Assembly (NCBI RefSeq): GCF_008520305.1
Contig: NZ_ML703274.1
Location: forward strand, 1-64,000
Direction of reading: 5' to 3'
Length of the DNA stretch: 64,000 bases
Origin: Mesorhizobium sp. SARCC-RB16n
Lineage (GTDB): Bacteria > Pseudomonadota > Alphaproteobacteria > Rhizobiales > Rhizobiaceae
Shown: one piece after another, positions 1 through 9,875 of the stretch
How the letters are laid out: each line of letters starts with the position of its first letter
Numbering within the stretch: the first letter of the stretch is position 1
Made by a program: the position numbers and the translations under genes
Notes under the pieces: model-generated
Told to the model about the DNA's origin: nothing
Seen by the model: only the letters and a program-made list of their open reading frames with translations
The model's database searches: none

Positions 1-29
1 AATGCCATCACTCATATGCGATAGCCCTG

Positions 30-240
30 CCCTCAAGGGGGGAGATTGGCTGTTTGACCGCAGGCGCGGATCTTGCAACGTCCACAATCTGCGAAACCGA
101 AAATGTCAGCCGATCTCCCCCCTTGAGGGGGGTGAGGAGTGGTCTGCGAAGCGGACGGAAAGCCAATTGCTTGGCTTTCCGAATAACGAACGCCCGGAGC
201 GACAGCGAAGGGCCGAGTCCGGCAGGGCAGAGGGGGGTCC
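30..240. repeat. Palindromic intergenic repeat next to proA
   Basis: A 22-base arm at 30-51 is repeated in inverted orientation at 108-129 with one mismatch; both carry the core CTCCCCCCTTGAGGG. A further purine-rich block with a G-run lies at about 227-236. This C-run/G-run arrangement matches what I know as a common Mesorhizobium intergenic repeat. It lies just downstream of proA, so a folded transcript could also help end the operon. No gene is convincing in 1-277. Confidence 0.6.
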
Positions 241-277
241 GCGCGCGCAACGCCTCAGGCTCTAGGAACGAAAAGCT

Positions 278-1564
278 TCAAGGCCTCACCTGCCCCGACC
301 CGCGCACGCGGTATTTGAACGAGGTCAGCTGCTCGACGCCGACCGGTCCGCGTGCATGCATCTTGCCGGTGGCGATGCCGATCTCGGCGCCCATGCCGAA
401 CTCGCCGCCATCGGCGAACTGCGTCGAGGCATTGTGCAGCAGGATCGCCGAATCGATCTCGTTGAAGAACCGTTCGACAGTCTTCGCGTCCTCGGCGACA
501 ATCGCCTCGGTGTGATGCGAGGAAAAGGTCTCGATGTGGTCGATCGCACCACTGATGCCGTCGACCAGCTTCACCGCGATGATGGCGTCGAGATATTCCG
601 TCACCCAGTCGGCATCGGTCGCCGGCTTCGCGTCGAAGAACACTTTCATCACCTCGGCATCGGCATGGATTTCGCAGCCGGCGGCGCGTAGCGCGTCAAG
701 GATCGGCACCAGATGGGTGGTGGCAACCGCGCGGTCGACCAGCAGCGTTTCGGCGGCACCGCAGACGCCGGTACGCCGCATCTTGGCGTTGACTGCGATC
801 CGCACCGCCATGTCGAGCTCGGCGGAGCGGTCGATGTAGAGATGGCAGATGCCTTCGAGATGGGCAAAGACCGGCACTCGCGCCTCGCTCTGCACTCGCC
901 CGACCAGGCTTTTGCCGCCGCGCGGGATGATGACGTCGAGATTGCGGCCGAGCCCCTTGAGCATTTCGCCGACCGCGGCGCGATCGGTGGTCGGCACCAG
1001 CTGGATGGCATCCTCACGCAGACCCGCCGCCTTTAGTCCCTCGACCAGGCAGGCGTGGATCGCCGAGGAAGAATTGAGCGAATCCGAGCCGCCGCGCAAA
1101 ATCACCGGATTGCCGGCCTTGAGGCAAAGCGCACCGGCATCCGCCGTCACGTTCGGCCGGCTTTCATAGATGACGCCGACGACACCGAGCGGCGTACGCA
1201 CGCGCTCTATGTGCAGCCCGTTCGGCCGCTCCCACGCGGCGATGACGTCACCCACCGGATCCTTGAGCCCGGCAATTTCACGGATGCCGTCCGCCATGGC
1301 TCGGATGCGCGCCGGATTGAGCTTCAGCCGGTCCATGAAGGAGCCGGAAAGCCCGGATTCGTGGCCGTTGGAGACGTCGATGGCGTTGGCGTCGAGAATG
1401 TCCCGCTCACGGGCGACGATTGCCTCGGCCATGGCGAGAAGCGCAGTGTTCTTGGCGGCGGTGGTGGCAATGGCCAGCGGTCGGGCGGCAGCGCGGGCGC
1501 GGCGGCCGATATCGGCCATCAGCGCCACGGTGTCGTCCCCGGATTTTTCATGCAGCTTCAGCAT
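278..1564 (-). CDS. proA: Glutamate-5-semialdehyde dehydrogenase (gamma-glutamyl phosphate reductase)
   Basis: ProA reduces gamma-glutamyl phosphate to glutamate-5-semialdehyde with NADPH, the second step of proline synthesis in the cytoplasm. The 428-residue product has normal family length. It carries the aldehyde dehydrogenase fold with the catalytic cysteine in TGVCGAAET at about residue 267 and the conserved YESRPNVT and LRGGSDS segments near residues 133 and 158. The start is three bases after the proB stop, so the two genes are certainly co-transcribed and probably translationally coupled. Order on the minus strand is obgE, proB, proA, as in many Rhizobiales. Downstream is a palindromic repeat. 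Function is close to certain. Confidence 0.97.
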   Translation of the reverse strand: MLKLHEKSGDDTVALMADIGRRARAAARPLAIATTAAKNTALLAMAEAIVARERDILDANAIDVSNGHESGLSGSFMDRLKLNPARIRAMADGIREIAGLKDPVGDVIAAWERPNGLHIERVRTPLGVVGVIYESRPNVTADAGALCLKAGNPVILRGGSDSLNSSSAIHACLVEGLKAAGLREDAIQLVPTTDRAAVGEMLKGLGRNLDVIIPRGGKSLVGRVQSEARVPVFAHLEGICHLYIDRSAELDMAVRIAVNAKMRRTGVCGAAETLLVDRAVATTHLVPILDALRAAGCEIHADAEVMKVFFDAKPATDADWVTEYLDAIIAVKLVDGISGAIDHIETFSSHHTEAIVAEDAKTVERFFNEIDSAILLHNASTQFADGGEFGMGAEIGIATGKMHARGPVGVEQLTSFKYRVRGSGQVRP

Positions 1565-1567
1565 GGC

Positions 1568-2740
1568 TCATCCTCCGCTTATGTCGCCTTCAGCCCGTAC
1601 TTGGTCACTGGCCCGTACTTGGTCACTAGAGTGACTCACCACAAGATCGTCGCGGTGGATCATCGCCGAACGCGCCTCATAGCCGAGCACGGTTTCGATC
1701 TCGGTCGTCTTCAGGCCTGCGATCCTTACGGCATCGGCGGCATCGTAGGCAACCAGCCCGCGCGCAATCTCGCGACCCTCGGGCGATAGGATCGCCACCG
1801 TGTCGCCGCGCGAGAAATTGCCGCTGACCAGCTTGACGCCGGCCGGCAGCAGCGACTTTCCCGAAATGAGCGCACCGATGGCGCCGGCATCGACCGTCAG
1901 CCGCCCGGCCGGTTCGAGCTGGCCGGCGATCCAGGTCTTGTAGCCCTTCACCGGATTGGCGCTGGGCTTGAAGAATGTCGCGCGCTCGCCGCGTTCGATC
2001 GCCATCAGTGGCGACAGCCTGGTGCCGGAGGTGATGATCATCGCCGTGCCGGCGGCGGTGGCGATCTTGCCGGCATCGAGCTTTGTGCGCATGCCGCCGC
2101 GCGACAGCTCGGAGGCTGCGGCTCCCGCCATCGCCTCGATGTCAGGCGTGATACGGTCGACCAACGGAATGAATTTGGCTTGCGGATCGCGTGCCGGCGG
2201 CGCGGTGTAGAGCCCATCGATGTCGGACAGCAGCACCAACAGGTCCGCGCCCATCATCGTCGCCACGCGCGCGGCCAGCCGGTCATTGTCGCCATAGCGG
2301 ATTTCGGAGGTCGCCACCGTGTCGTTCTCGTTGATGACCGGCACCGCCTTCATCTTGAGCAGCGTCGAGATCGTCGCGCGTGCATTGAGGTAGCGGCGAC
2401 GCTCCTCGGTGTCGCCGAGCGTCAAAAGAATCTGGCCCGATTTCAGAGCACCCTTGCCGAGCGCGTCCGACCAGGCGCCGGCGAGCGCGATCTGGCCGAC
2501 GGCGGCGGCGGCCTGGCTTTCCTCGAGCTTCAGCGCGCGCTTGCCAAGGCCAAGAATGGTACGGCCAAGCGCGATGGCGCCCGACGACACGACGAGGATC
2601 TCGGCGCCGCCATTGGCAAGCACGGCGATATCGTCGGCGAGCGAGGCCAGCCAATCGCGCTTCAGGCCGCTGGCGCGGTCGACGAGCAACGCCGAGCCGA
2701 TCTTGACTGTGATGCGCCGGTATTTCCTGAGCGACTGCAT
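1568..2740 (-). CDS. proB: Glutamate 5-kinase
   Basis: ProB phosphorylates glutamate at the start of proline synthesis and is normally the proline-inhibited step. The chosen start ([16 protein letters not shown]) gives 390 residues and lies four bases after the obgE stop; an upstream in-frame start would overlap obgE. The N-terminal amino-acid kinase domain shows [10 protein letters not shown] and INENDTVAT, followed by a C-terminal PUA domain from about residue 280. The C-terminus is slightly longer than usual and contains a direct repeat [12 protein letters not shown] that comes from an 18-base tandem duplication at 1593-1628. The duplication keeps the frame and falls in the tail, so activity is probably unaffected. 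Confidence 0.95.
   Translation of the reverse strand: MQSLRKYRRITVKIGSALLVDRASGLKRDWLASLADDIAVLANGGAEILVVSSGAIALGRTILGLGKRALKLEESQAAAAVGQIALAGAWSDALGKGALKSGQILLTLGDTEERRRYLNARATISTLLKMKAVPVINENDTVATSEIRYGDNDRLAARVATMMGADLLVLLSDIDGLYTAPPARDPQAKFIPLVDRITPDIEAMAGAAASELSRGGMRTKLDAGKIATAAGTAMIITSGTRLSPLMAIERGERATFFKPSANPVKGYKTWIAGQLEPAGRLTVDAGAIGALISGKSLLPAGVKLVSGNFSRGDTVAILSPEGREIARGLVAYDAADAVRIAGLKTTEIETVLGYEARSAMIHRDDLVVSHSSDQVRASDQVRAEGDISGG
1593..1628. repeat. 18-bp tandem duplication in the proB tail
   Basis: The unit gcccgtacttggtcactg occurs at 1593-1610 and again at 1611-1628 with only the last base changed. It adds six residues in frame to ProB. The second copy runs into the 14-base palindrome GTCACTAGAGTGAC at 1623-1636, which may have promoted slippage. 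Confidence 0.9.
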
Positions 2741-2744
2741 GGCT

Positions 2745-3833
<1,089 letters not shown>

Positions 3834-3906
3834 CTAAACCAAGGCGCGGCGAAGGGCGAGGCCGTTTTATGACGATGGCCGTATGGGGTTGGCCGGAGAG
3901 TGCGGA

Positions 3907-4776
3907 ATGAAGCTTGTAACCTACAACATCCAATACGGCATTGGTCTCGACGGGCGCTACGATGTCGGGCGTATTGCCGATGCCGTGCGCAGCGCCGACG
4001 TAATCGCCTTGCAGGAGGTCACACGCAACAACCCCAGGAACGGTAGCCGCGACATGGTCGCCGAGATCGGCGAGGCGCTGCCCGATTATTTCGCCGTCTA
4101 TGGCAGCAATTTCGAGGCCAATATCGGCTCGCGCATCGAGAACGGCCGTGCCATCACCACCACCTTCCAGCTCGGCAACATGGTCTTGTCGAAAACGCCA
4201 ATTCATCTGTCGCGCAACCTGCTTTTGCCACGCAGCCGCAGCTTCGAGATGATGAACTTCCAGCGCGGCGCTCTGGAAGCGCTGATCGAGACGCCGCTTG
4301 GTTTCATCCGTTTCTATTCCATCCATCTCGATCACCGCAGCCCGGTCGAGCGCGCCAGCCAGATCCAGTTCCTGCGCCAGCGCCTGTTGAACTACGCGCT
4401 CGAAGGCGGCGCATTGTCCGGCGTCGCCGAGATCGGCCTGCCGGAACTGCCGCATCCGGAAGCCTTTGTCGGCATGGGAGATTTCAACATGCTGGCCGGC
4501 TCGCCCGAATATGTCGAACTTGCCGGCCGGCCGGATCACGAATTCGGCATGCCGCTGACCGCCGACTTCGCCGTCGATGCCGCCGTGCGCCTCGATGTCG
4601 CCGGCGAGGATCTCGTCTCCTGGGTCGATCCCAAGGACCCCACCAACACCAGCCGCCACAAGCGCATCGACTACGTCTTCACCAGCGCGTCGCTTGCCCG
4701 TTCGCTGAAGCGCCTGTGGGTCGACCGGCAGGCGATCGGTTCCGACCACCGCCCGGTCTGGGCCGAACTGGGCTGA
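3907..4776 (+). CDS. Endonuclease/exonuclease/phosphatase family protein
   Basis: This 289-residue protein has the metal-dependent EEP fold. Visible motifs are TYNIQYG at the N-terminus, LQEV (metal-binding Glu) at about residue 35, DHRSP, GDFNMLAG at about residue 193, and the C-terminal SDHRPVWAELG with the catalytic His. The substrate could be DNA, a phospholipid head group or a phosphorylated metabolite; sequence alone does not decide. The start at MKLVTYN was chosen because the fold begins there; an in-frame start eight codons upstream exists. There is no signal peptide. The gene runs opposite to its neighbours and interrupts the otherwise minus-strand rplU-obgE-proA block. Confidence 0.85.
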   Translation: MKLVTYNIQYGIGLDGRYDVGRIADAVRSADVIALQEVTRNNPRNGSRDMVAEIGEALPDYFAVYGSNFEANIGSRIENGRAITTTFQLGNMVLSKTPIHLSRNLLLPRSRSFEMMNFQRGALEALIETPLGFIRFYSIHLDHRSPVERASQIQFLRQRLLNYALEGGALSGVAEIGLPELPHPEAFVGMGDFNMLAGSPEYVELAGRPDHEFGMPLTADFAVDAAVRLDVAGEDLVSWVDPKDPTNTSRHKRIDYVFTSASLARSLKRLWVDRQAIGSDHRPVWAELG

Positions 4777-4832
4777 CCCAAACTTTGTCCGCAGCGACTT
4801 TGTCCTGTACCCACCACGCGCCGAGGTGTGCC

Positions 4833-5055
4833 GAGATTCAGGTGAGGCCGAGCCGAGAATGGTGGCTTCCGAGAACCGGAGCGGAGCGTACTGAAGTACG
4901 CGAGCAAATGCATGACCACGAAAATAGAATCGTTTTTCGGAAGGATCATGCGTCAAACAAAAGTGCTACAGCGTCCTTTGCGCGTCCGAGAGGACGCGCG
5001 GCGCTGTAGTAAGCGCAGGAAGCCGCCGTTCGCAGGCCAGCCTCACCTGAATATC
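4833..5055. repeat. Mosaic intergenic repeat with nested hairpin
   Basis: The outer arms are inverted copies: gattcaggtgaggc at 4835-4848 and gcctcacctgaatatc at 5040-5055. Inside is a second palindrome at 4965-5009, with gctacagcgtcc on the left and ggcgctgtag on the right. The layout suggests one repeat element inserted into another, like the RIME-type mosaic elements of rhizobia. A partial copy of the outer element (gcctcacctgaatatc) recurs at 50578-50593. It fills the gap between the converging EEP gene and the acetyltransferase gene. Confidence 0.7.
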
Positions 5056-5062
5056 GACGCAC

Positions 5063-5650
5063 CTAGAAGTGGACCCAGTTGCGCAGGCTAGTCCACGTCT
5101 TCCTGTCGAGCCGGTAACGCTCGACCGGCACTTGGCCGGCGACGATCGAGTTCAGCATGCCCTGGCCGGCATACTGGAAGCCGCACTTGTGGATCACCCG
5201 GCGCGAGGCCGGGTTGATGACCCGGGTCGAGGCATGCAGCACCTGGATCGACGTCTTCTGGAAGGCGAGATCGACCAGCGCGTGGGCAGCTTCGGTCGCA
5301 TAGCCGCGCTTCCAGTGGGGCTCGCCGATCCAGTAGCCGAGCTCCAGCCCGCGATCGGTGGTGTTTAGCCCGGCGCAGCCGACGAAGGTGTCGGTGCCGG
5401 CCAGCGTCAGCGCATAGGCGATGCCGGCGCGGCGCGACTTGGTCATGGCGAGGAAAGCTCGAGCTTCGGCCTCGCCATAAGGGTGAGGCATGCGCGCCAG
5501 CATCTCGGCGACGTGACGGTTGTCGGCAAGCTCGACCAGTTGCGCGATATCCCGCTCATCGGGAGCGCGCATCACCAGCCGCTCGGTGACCAGCACCGGG
5601 CAATCTATGGCGTAACTTTCGTCTTCTGAGTCTTCCGCTTCGGCAACCAT
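5063..5650 (-). CDS. GNAT family N-acetyltransferase
   Basis: A 195-residue acetyltransferase of the RimJ/RimL type. It begins LVTERLVMRAPDERD, the usual N-terminal signature, and has the acetyl-CoA loop region ELGYWIGEPHWKRGYATEA at about residues 105-125. The acceptor could be a ribosomal protein N-terminus or a small molecule. The start at 5650 is fixed by a good Shine-Dalgarno sequence (GGAGG, eight bases upstream) that sits just after a terminator-like hairpin. The gene follows rpmA on the minus strand, and an acetyltransferase at this place is common in Rhizobiales. Confidence 0.88.
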   Translation of the reverse strand: MVAEAEDSEDESYAIDCPVLVTERLVMRAPDERDIAQLVELADNRHVAEMLARMPHPYGEAEARAFLAMTKSRRAGIAYALTLAGTDTFVGCAGLNTTDRGLELGYWIGEPHWKRGYATEAAHALVDLAFQKTSIQVLHASTRVINPASRRVIHKCGFQYAGQGMLNSIVAGQVPVERYRLDRKTWTSLRNWVHF

Positions 5651-5664
5651 TTCAAAGTCCTCCA

Positions 5665-5701
5665 GGCAAAAGAAAAGGGGAGATGGAAACCCATCTCCCC
5701 T
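5665..5701 (-). terminator. Terminator hairpin after rpmA
   Basis: The stem GGGGAGATGG / CCATCTCCCC at about 5679-5700 has a short loop. On the minus strand it is followed by a T-rich run (cttttctttt). It sits downstream of rpmA and upstream of the acetyltransferase Shine-Dalgarno sequence, so it probably attenuates read-through from rplU-rpmA. Confidence 0.65.
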
Positions 5702-5769
5702 GATCCTTTTCCTGGCTTTGCCAGACACCGGTTCCCGAGATGGGCGCCGGTGTTCTAGTGCGGAACCGG

Positions 5770-6039
5770 CTACTCCGCGGCTTTGGTAATCGGGTTGACC
5801 GATACGTAGGTTCGGCCGTTGGCTTTTTTGTTGAACGTCACGGCGCCGGTTTCGAGCGCGAAAAGGGTATGGTCCGTACCCATGCCGACATTGACGCCGG
5901 GATGCCAGGTGGTGCCGCGTTGACGAATGATGATGTTGCCCGGGATGACGGCTTCGCCGCCGAACTTCTTCACGCCCAGACGCTTGGAATGCGAGTCGCG
6001 ACCGTTGCGCGACGAGCCGCCAGCTTTCTTGTGTGCCAT
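5770..6039 (-). CDS. rpmA: 50S ribosomal protein L27
   Basis: L27 lies near the peptidyl transferase centre of the 50S subunit. The 89-residue protein begins [16 protein letters not shown] and contains the typical [11 protein letters not shown] and [10 protein letters not shown] segments; length is normal. It follows rplU by about 100 bases on the minus strand and is probably co-transcribed. A terminator hairpin lies about 70 bases after the stop. Confidence 0.98.
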   Translation of the reverse strand: MAHKKAGGSSRNGRDSHSKRLGVKKFGGEAVIPGNIIIRQRGTTWHPGVNVGMGTDHTLFALETGAVTFNKKANGRTYVSVNPITKAAE

Positions 6040-6137
6040 CTAACTAACTCCGTTGCGCCGCAAGGCGCCTAAAAGGCCTTATGAACGCGTTCGCGTTCCG
6101 TTTCAAGTCCGATCCGGCTGATGTTTCGCCGGAAAAA

Positions 6138-6806
6138 TTACTTCGTCGCCAGTTCCTTGGCCTGTTCGCGCCAGTCCTTGATCTGGTCGGCGCTGAACGG
6201 CATGTGCTCGTCGATCTTGGCGACATCCTTGTCGCTGAGCTTGGCGAGCTGCGCGAAGGTGATGATGCCCTGCTCGGCGAGGTCCTTGGCGGCGACCGGG
6301 CCGATGCCCTTGATCACGGTCAGGTCGTCCGGCTCGCCCTTCGGCGCCTTGAACAACGGCGCGGCGACGGCCTCGGCCTTCGCTTCTTCCTTGGGGGCGT
6401 CCTTCTTGGCCTTGGCTTCCTTCGGCGCGGCCTCGGGAGCAACCTCAGCCTTGGCCTCCGCCTTCACGGCGGCCTTCTTGGCCGGCTTGGCGCCACCCAG
6501 CAGGATCTCGGAGATCCGCACGGTGGTCAAAAGCTGACGATGGCCGATCTTGCGGCGCGAATTCTGGCGGCGGCGCTTCTTGAAAGCGATGACCGTGCGG
6601 TTCTTGCCCTGCTCGACGACTTCGGCGGTGACCAGAGCGCCATCGACGAACGGCGCGCCGAACGTGACATTCTCGCCCTCGCCATGCGCGAGCACGTGGC
6701 CGATCTCGACGATGTCGCCGACATTGGCTTCGACTTTTTCGATCTTCAGGAGATCGTTGGCGGCAACGCGATACTGCTTACCGCCCGTTTTAATGACTGC
6801 GAACAT
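6138..6806 (-). CDS. rplU: 50S ribosomal protein L21 with C-terminal helix-hairpin-helix extension
   Basis: L21 binds 23S rRNA. The start at [14 protein letters not shown] is the standard L21 start; the frame is open for 27 more codons upstream but these do not resemble L21. Residues 1-103 are canonical L21. They are followed by an Ala/Lys/Glu-rich linker (about 110-160) and a globular tail containing [20 protein letters not shown], a helix-hairpin-helix-like segment seen in proteins that contact nucleic acid. Total length is 222 residues against about 103 for the E. coli protein. The extension is common in Rhizobiales; its role is unknown to me. Confidence 0.95.
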   Translation of the reverse strand: MFAVIKTGGKQYRVAANDLLKIEKVEANVGDIVEIGHVLAHGEGENVTFGAPFVDGALVTAEVVEQGKNRTVIAFKKRRRQNSRRKIGHRQLLTTVRISEILLGGAKPAKKAAVKAEAKAEVAPEAAPKEAKAKKDAPKEEAKAEAVAAPLFKAPKGEPDDLTVIKGIGPVAAKDLAEQGIITFAQLAKLSDKDVAKIDEHMPFSADQIKDWREQAKELATK

Positions 6807-7139
6807 TTTTTGCCTTTCGCTGTTCGGTCGGCCTTGATGAACCGCCTCTGGCGGTTCGGCCGTCTTTTTGTCAGTCTGCGGGTTCAAAAAACAAGCGGCG
6901 CGGAAGAACCCTCCACGCCGATTGCGCGCTGTCCCTAACCGAAGGTTGCGGAGGAGTCAAGGCAAACAGCCCGATTCCTTGCCTTGGCGGACCGGCCGAC
7001 ATTGCCTGTCGAGGACGGGCGGCACCGCTCCAGGCAAGGTCCGGGACGGCAAGCTGAATTTCCGGCGGATTTGGCCTTGTAACCTGTCCGATCAGCCGTT
7101 ATCTAGTGCGCCGCGCCGGCAACGGCGGACCATGACCGC
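6807..7139. other. Intergenic region upstream of rplU and tRNA-Ser
   Basis: This 333-base stretch has no credible gene. It should contain the rplU-rpmA promoter on the minus strand, which I cannot place with confidence, and the tRNA-Ser promoter on the plus strand at about 7076-7104. Confidence 0.6.
7076..7104 (+). promoter_or_regulatory. Candidate promoter of tRNA-Ser
   Basis: A -35-like CTTGTA at 7076-7081 is separated by 17 bases from a -10-like TTATCT at 7099-7104. This would start transcription about 30 bases before the tRNA. Based on consensus only. Confidence 0.4.
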
Positions 7140-7229
7140 GGAGAGGTGGCAGAGTGGTCGAATGCACCGCACTCGAAATGCGGCATGGGTGCAAGCCCAT
7201 CGGGGGTTCGAATCCCTCCCTCTCCGCCA
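7140..7229 (+). tRNA. tRNA-Ser (anticodon CGA)
   Basis: The acceptor arms GGAGAGG (7140-7146) and CCTCTCC (7219-7225) pair perfectly. They are followed by discriminator G and an encoded CCA at 7227-7229. The anticodon loop is CTCGAAA with anticodon CGA, read between GCA and TGC arms, and the T arm contains GGTTCGAATCC. A long variable arm (TGGGTGCAAGCCCA) marks it as a class II tRNA, consistent with serine. Confidence 0.97.
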
Positions 7230-8030
7230 TTCCCCCAAATAGAAAGTGCTGACGTCATTGGCTTGCACCAGGTCGCGGGCTCGTCCGAGGATATGCGCGC
7301 GACGGGACGCGACCAGTCTTTCGCGCGCATCGGAAAATAAGACGGCGATGCTGAGGAACCAAAGCGTGTTCCTCAAGTTCGATATCGGTTTCCATGGAGA
7401 TCGAATTCACCATGCAAGGTCGAGGGTCAATCAAAGCAGCACTTCGAGCGCAGGCCGATGAGGTACGCGTCAACATTAGCGTCCTCCAGCAGGAGTTGGC
7501 CGCCAACCGCAAAACCATAGTTGGCGCGTTGCGTTTGGGGTACGAGATAAAGTCGAGCAAAGCTCTTCTGGCGCGTCTGGAAAGGGTATTGGCGCAGTAC
7601 GCGCCGGGCTGCCTGCATGACGACGTCGCAGCGCAGGGGCGCTCCGAGAAAGGCTCGCGACCGCAAGGCTCCCATTGCAGCCTCTGACGCTTCCGGCATT
7701 CGCGACGAACCATCCGACACCGGCGACCTGGCCTGACGATCTCCCGACCGATAGCTGTGCTGCGCAGCAGCCTCGCCGACGTGCCTCGCGGGAACCTGCG
7801 CAGTCGCAAGCAGCAGGGCGACTGACGCTGCCGGTTTCGTGGCGTTTCTGGCAGGTCCGAAGCAGATTGGGTTGGCTCGGAAGATCCGCCCGCTGCTCAG
7901 AGGACTGAGCTACTGGCGTGCCTCAGGTTCCAAAAGACTCGCGCTATTCTGGGGTGACTTGCTTAGGGCCGGTGCGCTTCTGGAGCAACCGGATCAGCCC
8001 TACCACCTCGAGTCGCATCATCTCCCGCGA
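7230..8030. other. Gene-poor region downstream of tRNA-Ser
   Basis: About 800 bases between tRNA-Ser and the recQ stop contain no recognisable gene. Codon use in the open frames does not show the strong third-position GC bias of the neighbours. The only candidate is a small plus-strand frame at 7412-7687. I saw no repeat of the tRNA 3' end, integrase or transposase fragment. Confidence 0.6.
7412..7687 (+). CDS. Possible small hypothetical protein
   Basis: This 91-residue frame starts MQGRGSIKAALRAQADEVRV and looks largely helical, with heptad-like spacing of Leu and Ala and a KALLARLERVLAQYA segment. A GGAGA sequence lies about 11 bases before the ATG. I recognise no family, and the last 25 residues look like random read-through. 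It may be a real small protein or a decayed fragment in the non-coding gap after tRNA-Ser. Confidence 0.3.
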   Translation: MQGRGSIKAALRAQADEVRVNISVLQQELAANRKTIVGALRLGYEIKSSKALLARLERVLAQYAPGCLHDDVAAQGRSEKGSRPQGSHCSL

Positions 8031-9875
8031 TCAGGCCGACCCGTCGGATTGATGCGCCGCAATCGCCGCCAGAAAAATCTCACCGAACTCCCTAAGCTTC
8101 GCCCCTCCCACACCATTCACTTCAGCAAACGCGTCGAGGTCGCGCGGGCGGCGATCGGCCATGTCGATCAGCGTGCGGTCCGAAAACACCACATAGGCCG
8201 GCACTTGGCGCTCCTTGGCGAGCCGCAGCCGCAGCGCCTTGAGCGCCGCCAGCAGCGAGGCATCCACGCCCTCGGCGCCGGCGGCGGGGCTTTGCCCTGA
8301 ACGCTTCCTGCCGCGCGCGAGAGGGTCCCGCGTCTCGACGCGATACCGGAATTCAACCTCGCCGCGGCCGAGCGCGCGGCCGCTTTCGGAGATGGCGAGA
8401 CCGCCATGGCCCTCGGGATCCGGCATCAGGAATCCGCCGGCGACCAGTTGCCGGACCAGCGACAGCCACACCGGCTTCCTGTGCGCGGCGCCGGTGCCAA
8501 AACTACTTAGCGTCTGATGACCTCTGGCCAGCACCTTCTCGGTCTCGTGGCCAAGCAGGATGTCGATGACATGGGCCGCGCCGAAGCGCTCCCCGCTCTG
8601 CGCGACCGCCGCGAGAATCTTCCGCGCCTCGGCACTGCCATCGGCGCGCGGCGCCTGGTCGAGACAATTGTCGCAATTGCCGCAGGCTTGAGCCTCTTCG
8701 CCGAAATAGCCGAGCAGCACCTGGCGGCGGCATTGCGCCGTCTCGCAATAGCCGATCAGCGTGTCGAGCCGGCGATGCGACCGTCTCTTGTGCTCGGGTG
8801 AGGCGTCCTCGTCGTCGATGAACAGCCGCCGCATGCGGATGTCGCTAAGGCCGTAAAGCATATGCGCCTCGGCCTCGCGGCCGTCGCGGCCGGCACGACC
8901 GATTTCCTGATAATAGGCTTCCAGGCTGCCCGGCATATCGGTGTGGAAGACATAGGCGACGTCGGGTTTGTCGATGCCCATGCCGAAGGCGATGGTCGCC
9001 ACCATGACGACGCCGGACAAGGTCATGAATGCATTTTGATTGGCCTCACGCGCTTCCTTGCTCATGCCGGCGTGATAGGCGAGCGCGGTGACGCCCTTGC
9101 GCTCCAGAAAGGCCGCCATCTCCTCGGTCTTCTTACGCGACAGGCAATAGATGATGCCGCTCTTGCCCGCATGGCGCTCTATGAAACGCAGCAATTGCCG
9201 CTTGCTGTCCTGCTTGGACTCGATCGCCAGTTTGATGTTTGGCCGGTCGAAACCCAGCACCACGGTTTCGACCCGCTCGGCGAACAGCCGGGCGGCGATG
9301 TCGGTACGCGTGCTCTCGTCGGCCGTCGCCGTCACCGCGATGATCGGCACGTTGGCAAAGATGCCGCGCAGCCGAGACAGGCCTTCATATTCGGGCCGGA
9401 ATGCCGGGCCCCATTGCGAGATGCAATGCGCCTCGTCGATGGCGATCAGGCTGACGTCGAGCCTGGAGAGCGCCTCGAGCATGCGCTCGGTCATCAGCCG
9501 CTCCGGCGCCAGATAGAGCAGCCGCGTCTGGCCCGAGGCGACACGGCGCCAGGCAGCGACATTGGCCTCGCGGTCGAGCGCGGAATTGATCGTATCGGCG
9601 GCGACACCGGCAAGCCGCAGCGCCGCGACCTGATCCTGCATCAGCGCCACCAGCGGCGAAACGACGAGGGTGAGCCCGCCCAGGACCAGCGCCGGAACCT
9701 GGTAGCAGAGCGATTTTCCGGCGCCTGTCGGCATGACTGCCAGCACATGGCGCCCGCCGAGCAGTGCGTCCATGACGTCGGCCTGGCCGGGGCGGAAATC
9801 GTCGAAGCCGAACACGTCCTTCAGGACGCGCCGCTTGGGATCCTCGGCCCGAATGTTCGCCGCCTGTGCCTGCAT
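8031..9875 (-). CDS. recQ: ATP-dependent DNA helicase RecQ
   Basis: RecQ is a 3'-to-5' helicase acting in recombination and replication-fork repair. The 614-residue protein shows FGFDDFRPGQ (Q motif region), Walker A MPTGAGKSLCYQ at about residue 48, IDEAHCISQWG at about residue 146, the motif VI segment QEIGRAGRDG at about residue 322, a zinc-binding cysteine cluster ending ACGNCDNCLD at about residue 395, an RQC winged helix, and a single HRDC domain at the C-terminus. This is the normal bacterial architecture. It is transcribed alone on the minus strand. Confidence 0.96.
   Translation of the reverse strand: MQAQAANIRAEDPKRRVLKDVFGFDDFRPGQADVMDALLGGRHVLAVMPTGAGKSLCYQVPALVLGGLTLVVSPLVALMQDQVAALRLAGVAADTINSALDREANVAAWRRVASGQTRLLYLAPERLMTERMLEALSRLDVSLIAIDEAHCISQWGPAFRPEYEGLSRLRGIFANVPIIAVTATADESTRTDIAARLFAERVETVVLGFDRPNIKLAIESKQDSKRQLLRFIERHAGKSGIIYCLSRKKTEEMAAFLERKGVTALAYHAGMSKEAREANQNAFMTLSGVVMVATIAFGMGIDKPDVAYVFHTDMPGSLEAYYQEIGRAGRDGREAEAHMLYGLSDIRMRRLFIDDEDASPEHKRRSHRRLDTLIGYCETAQCRRQVLLGYFGEEAQACGNCDNCLDQAPRADGSAEARKILAAVAQSGERFGAAHVIDILLGHETEKVLARGHQTLSSFGTGAAHRKPVWLSLVRQLVAGGFLMPDPEGHGGLAISESGRALGRGEVEFRYRVETRDPLARGRKRSGQSPAAGAEGVDASLLAALKALRLRLAKERQVPAYVVFSDRTLIDMADRRPRDLDAFAEVNGVGGAKLREFGEIFLAAIAAHQSDGSA

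Noticed and set aside
7255-7809. A 184-codon minus-strand frame after tRNA-Ser
   Set aside because: Very rich in Arg and Cys, with no motif; typical of a random frame in GC-rich DNA.
7140-8030. Integration site with duplicated tRNA-Ser end
   Set aside because: No second copy of the tRNA 3' segment and no integrase fragment found before recQ.
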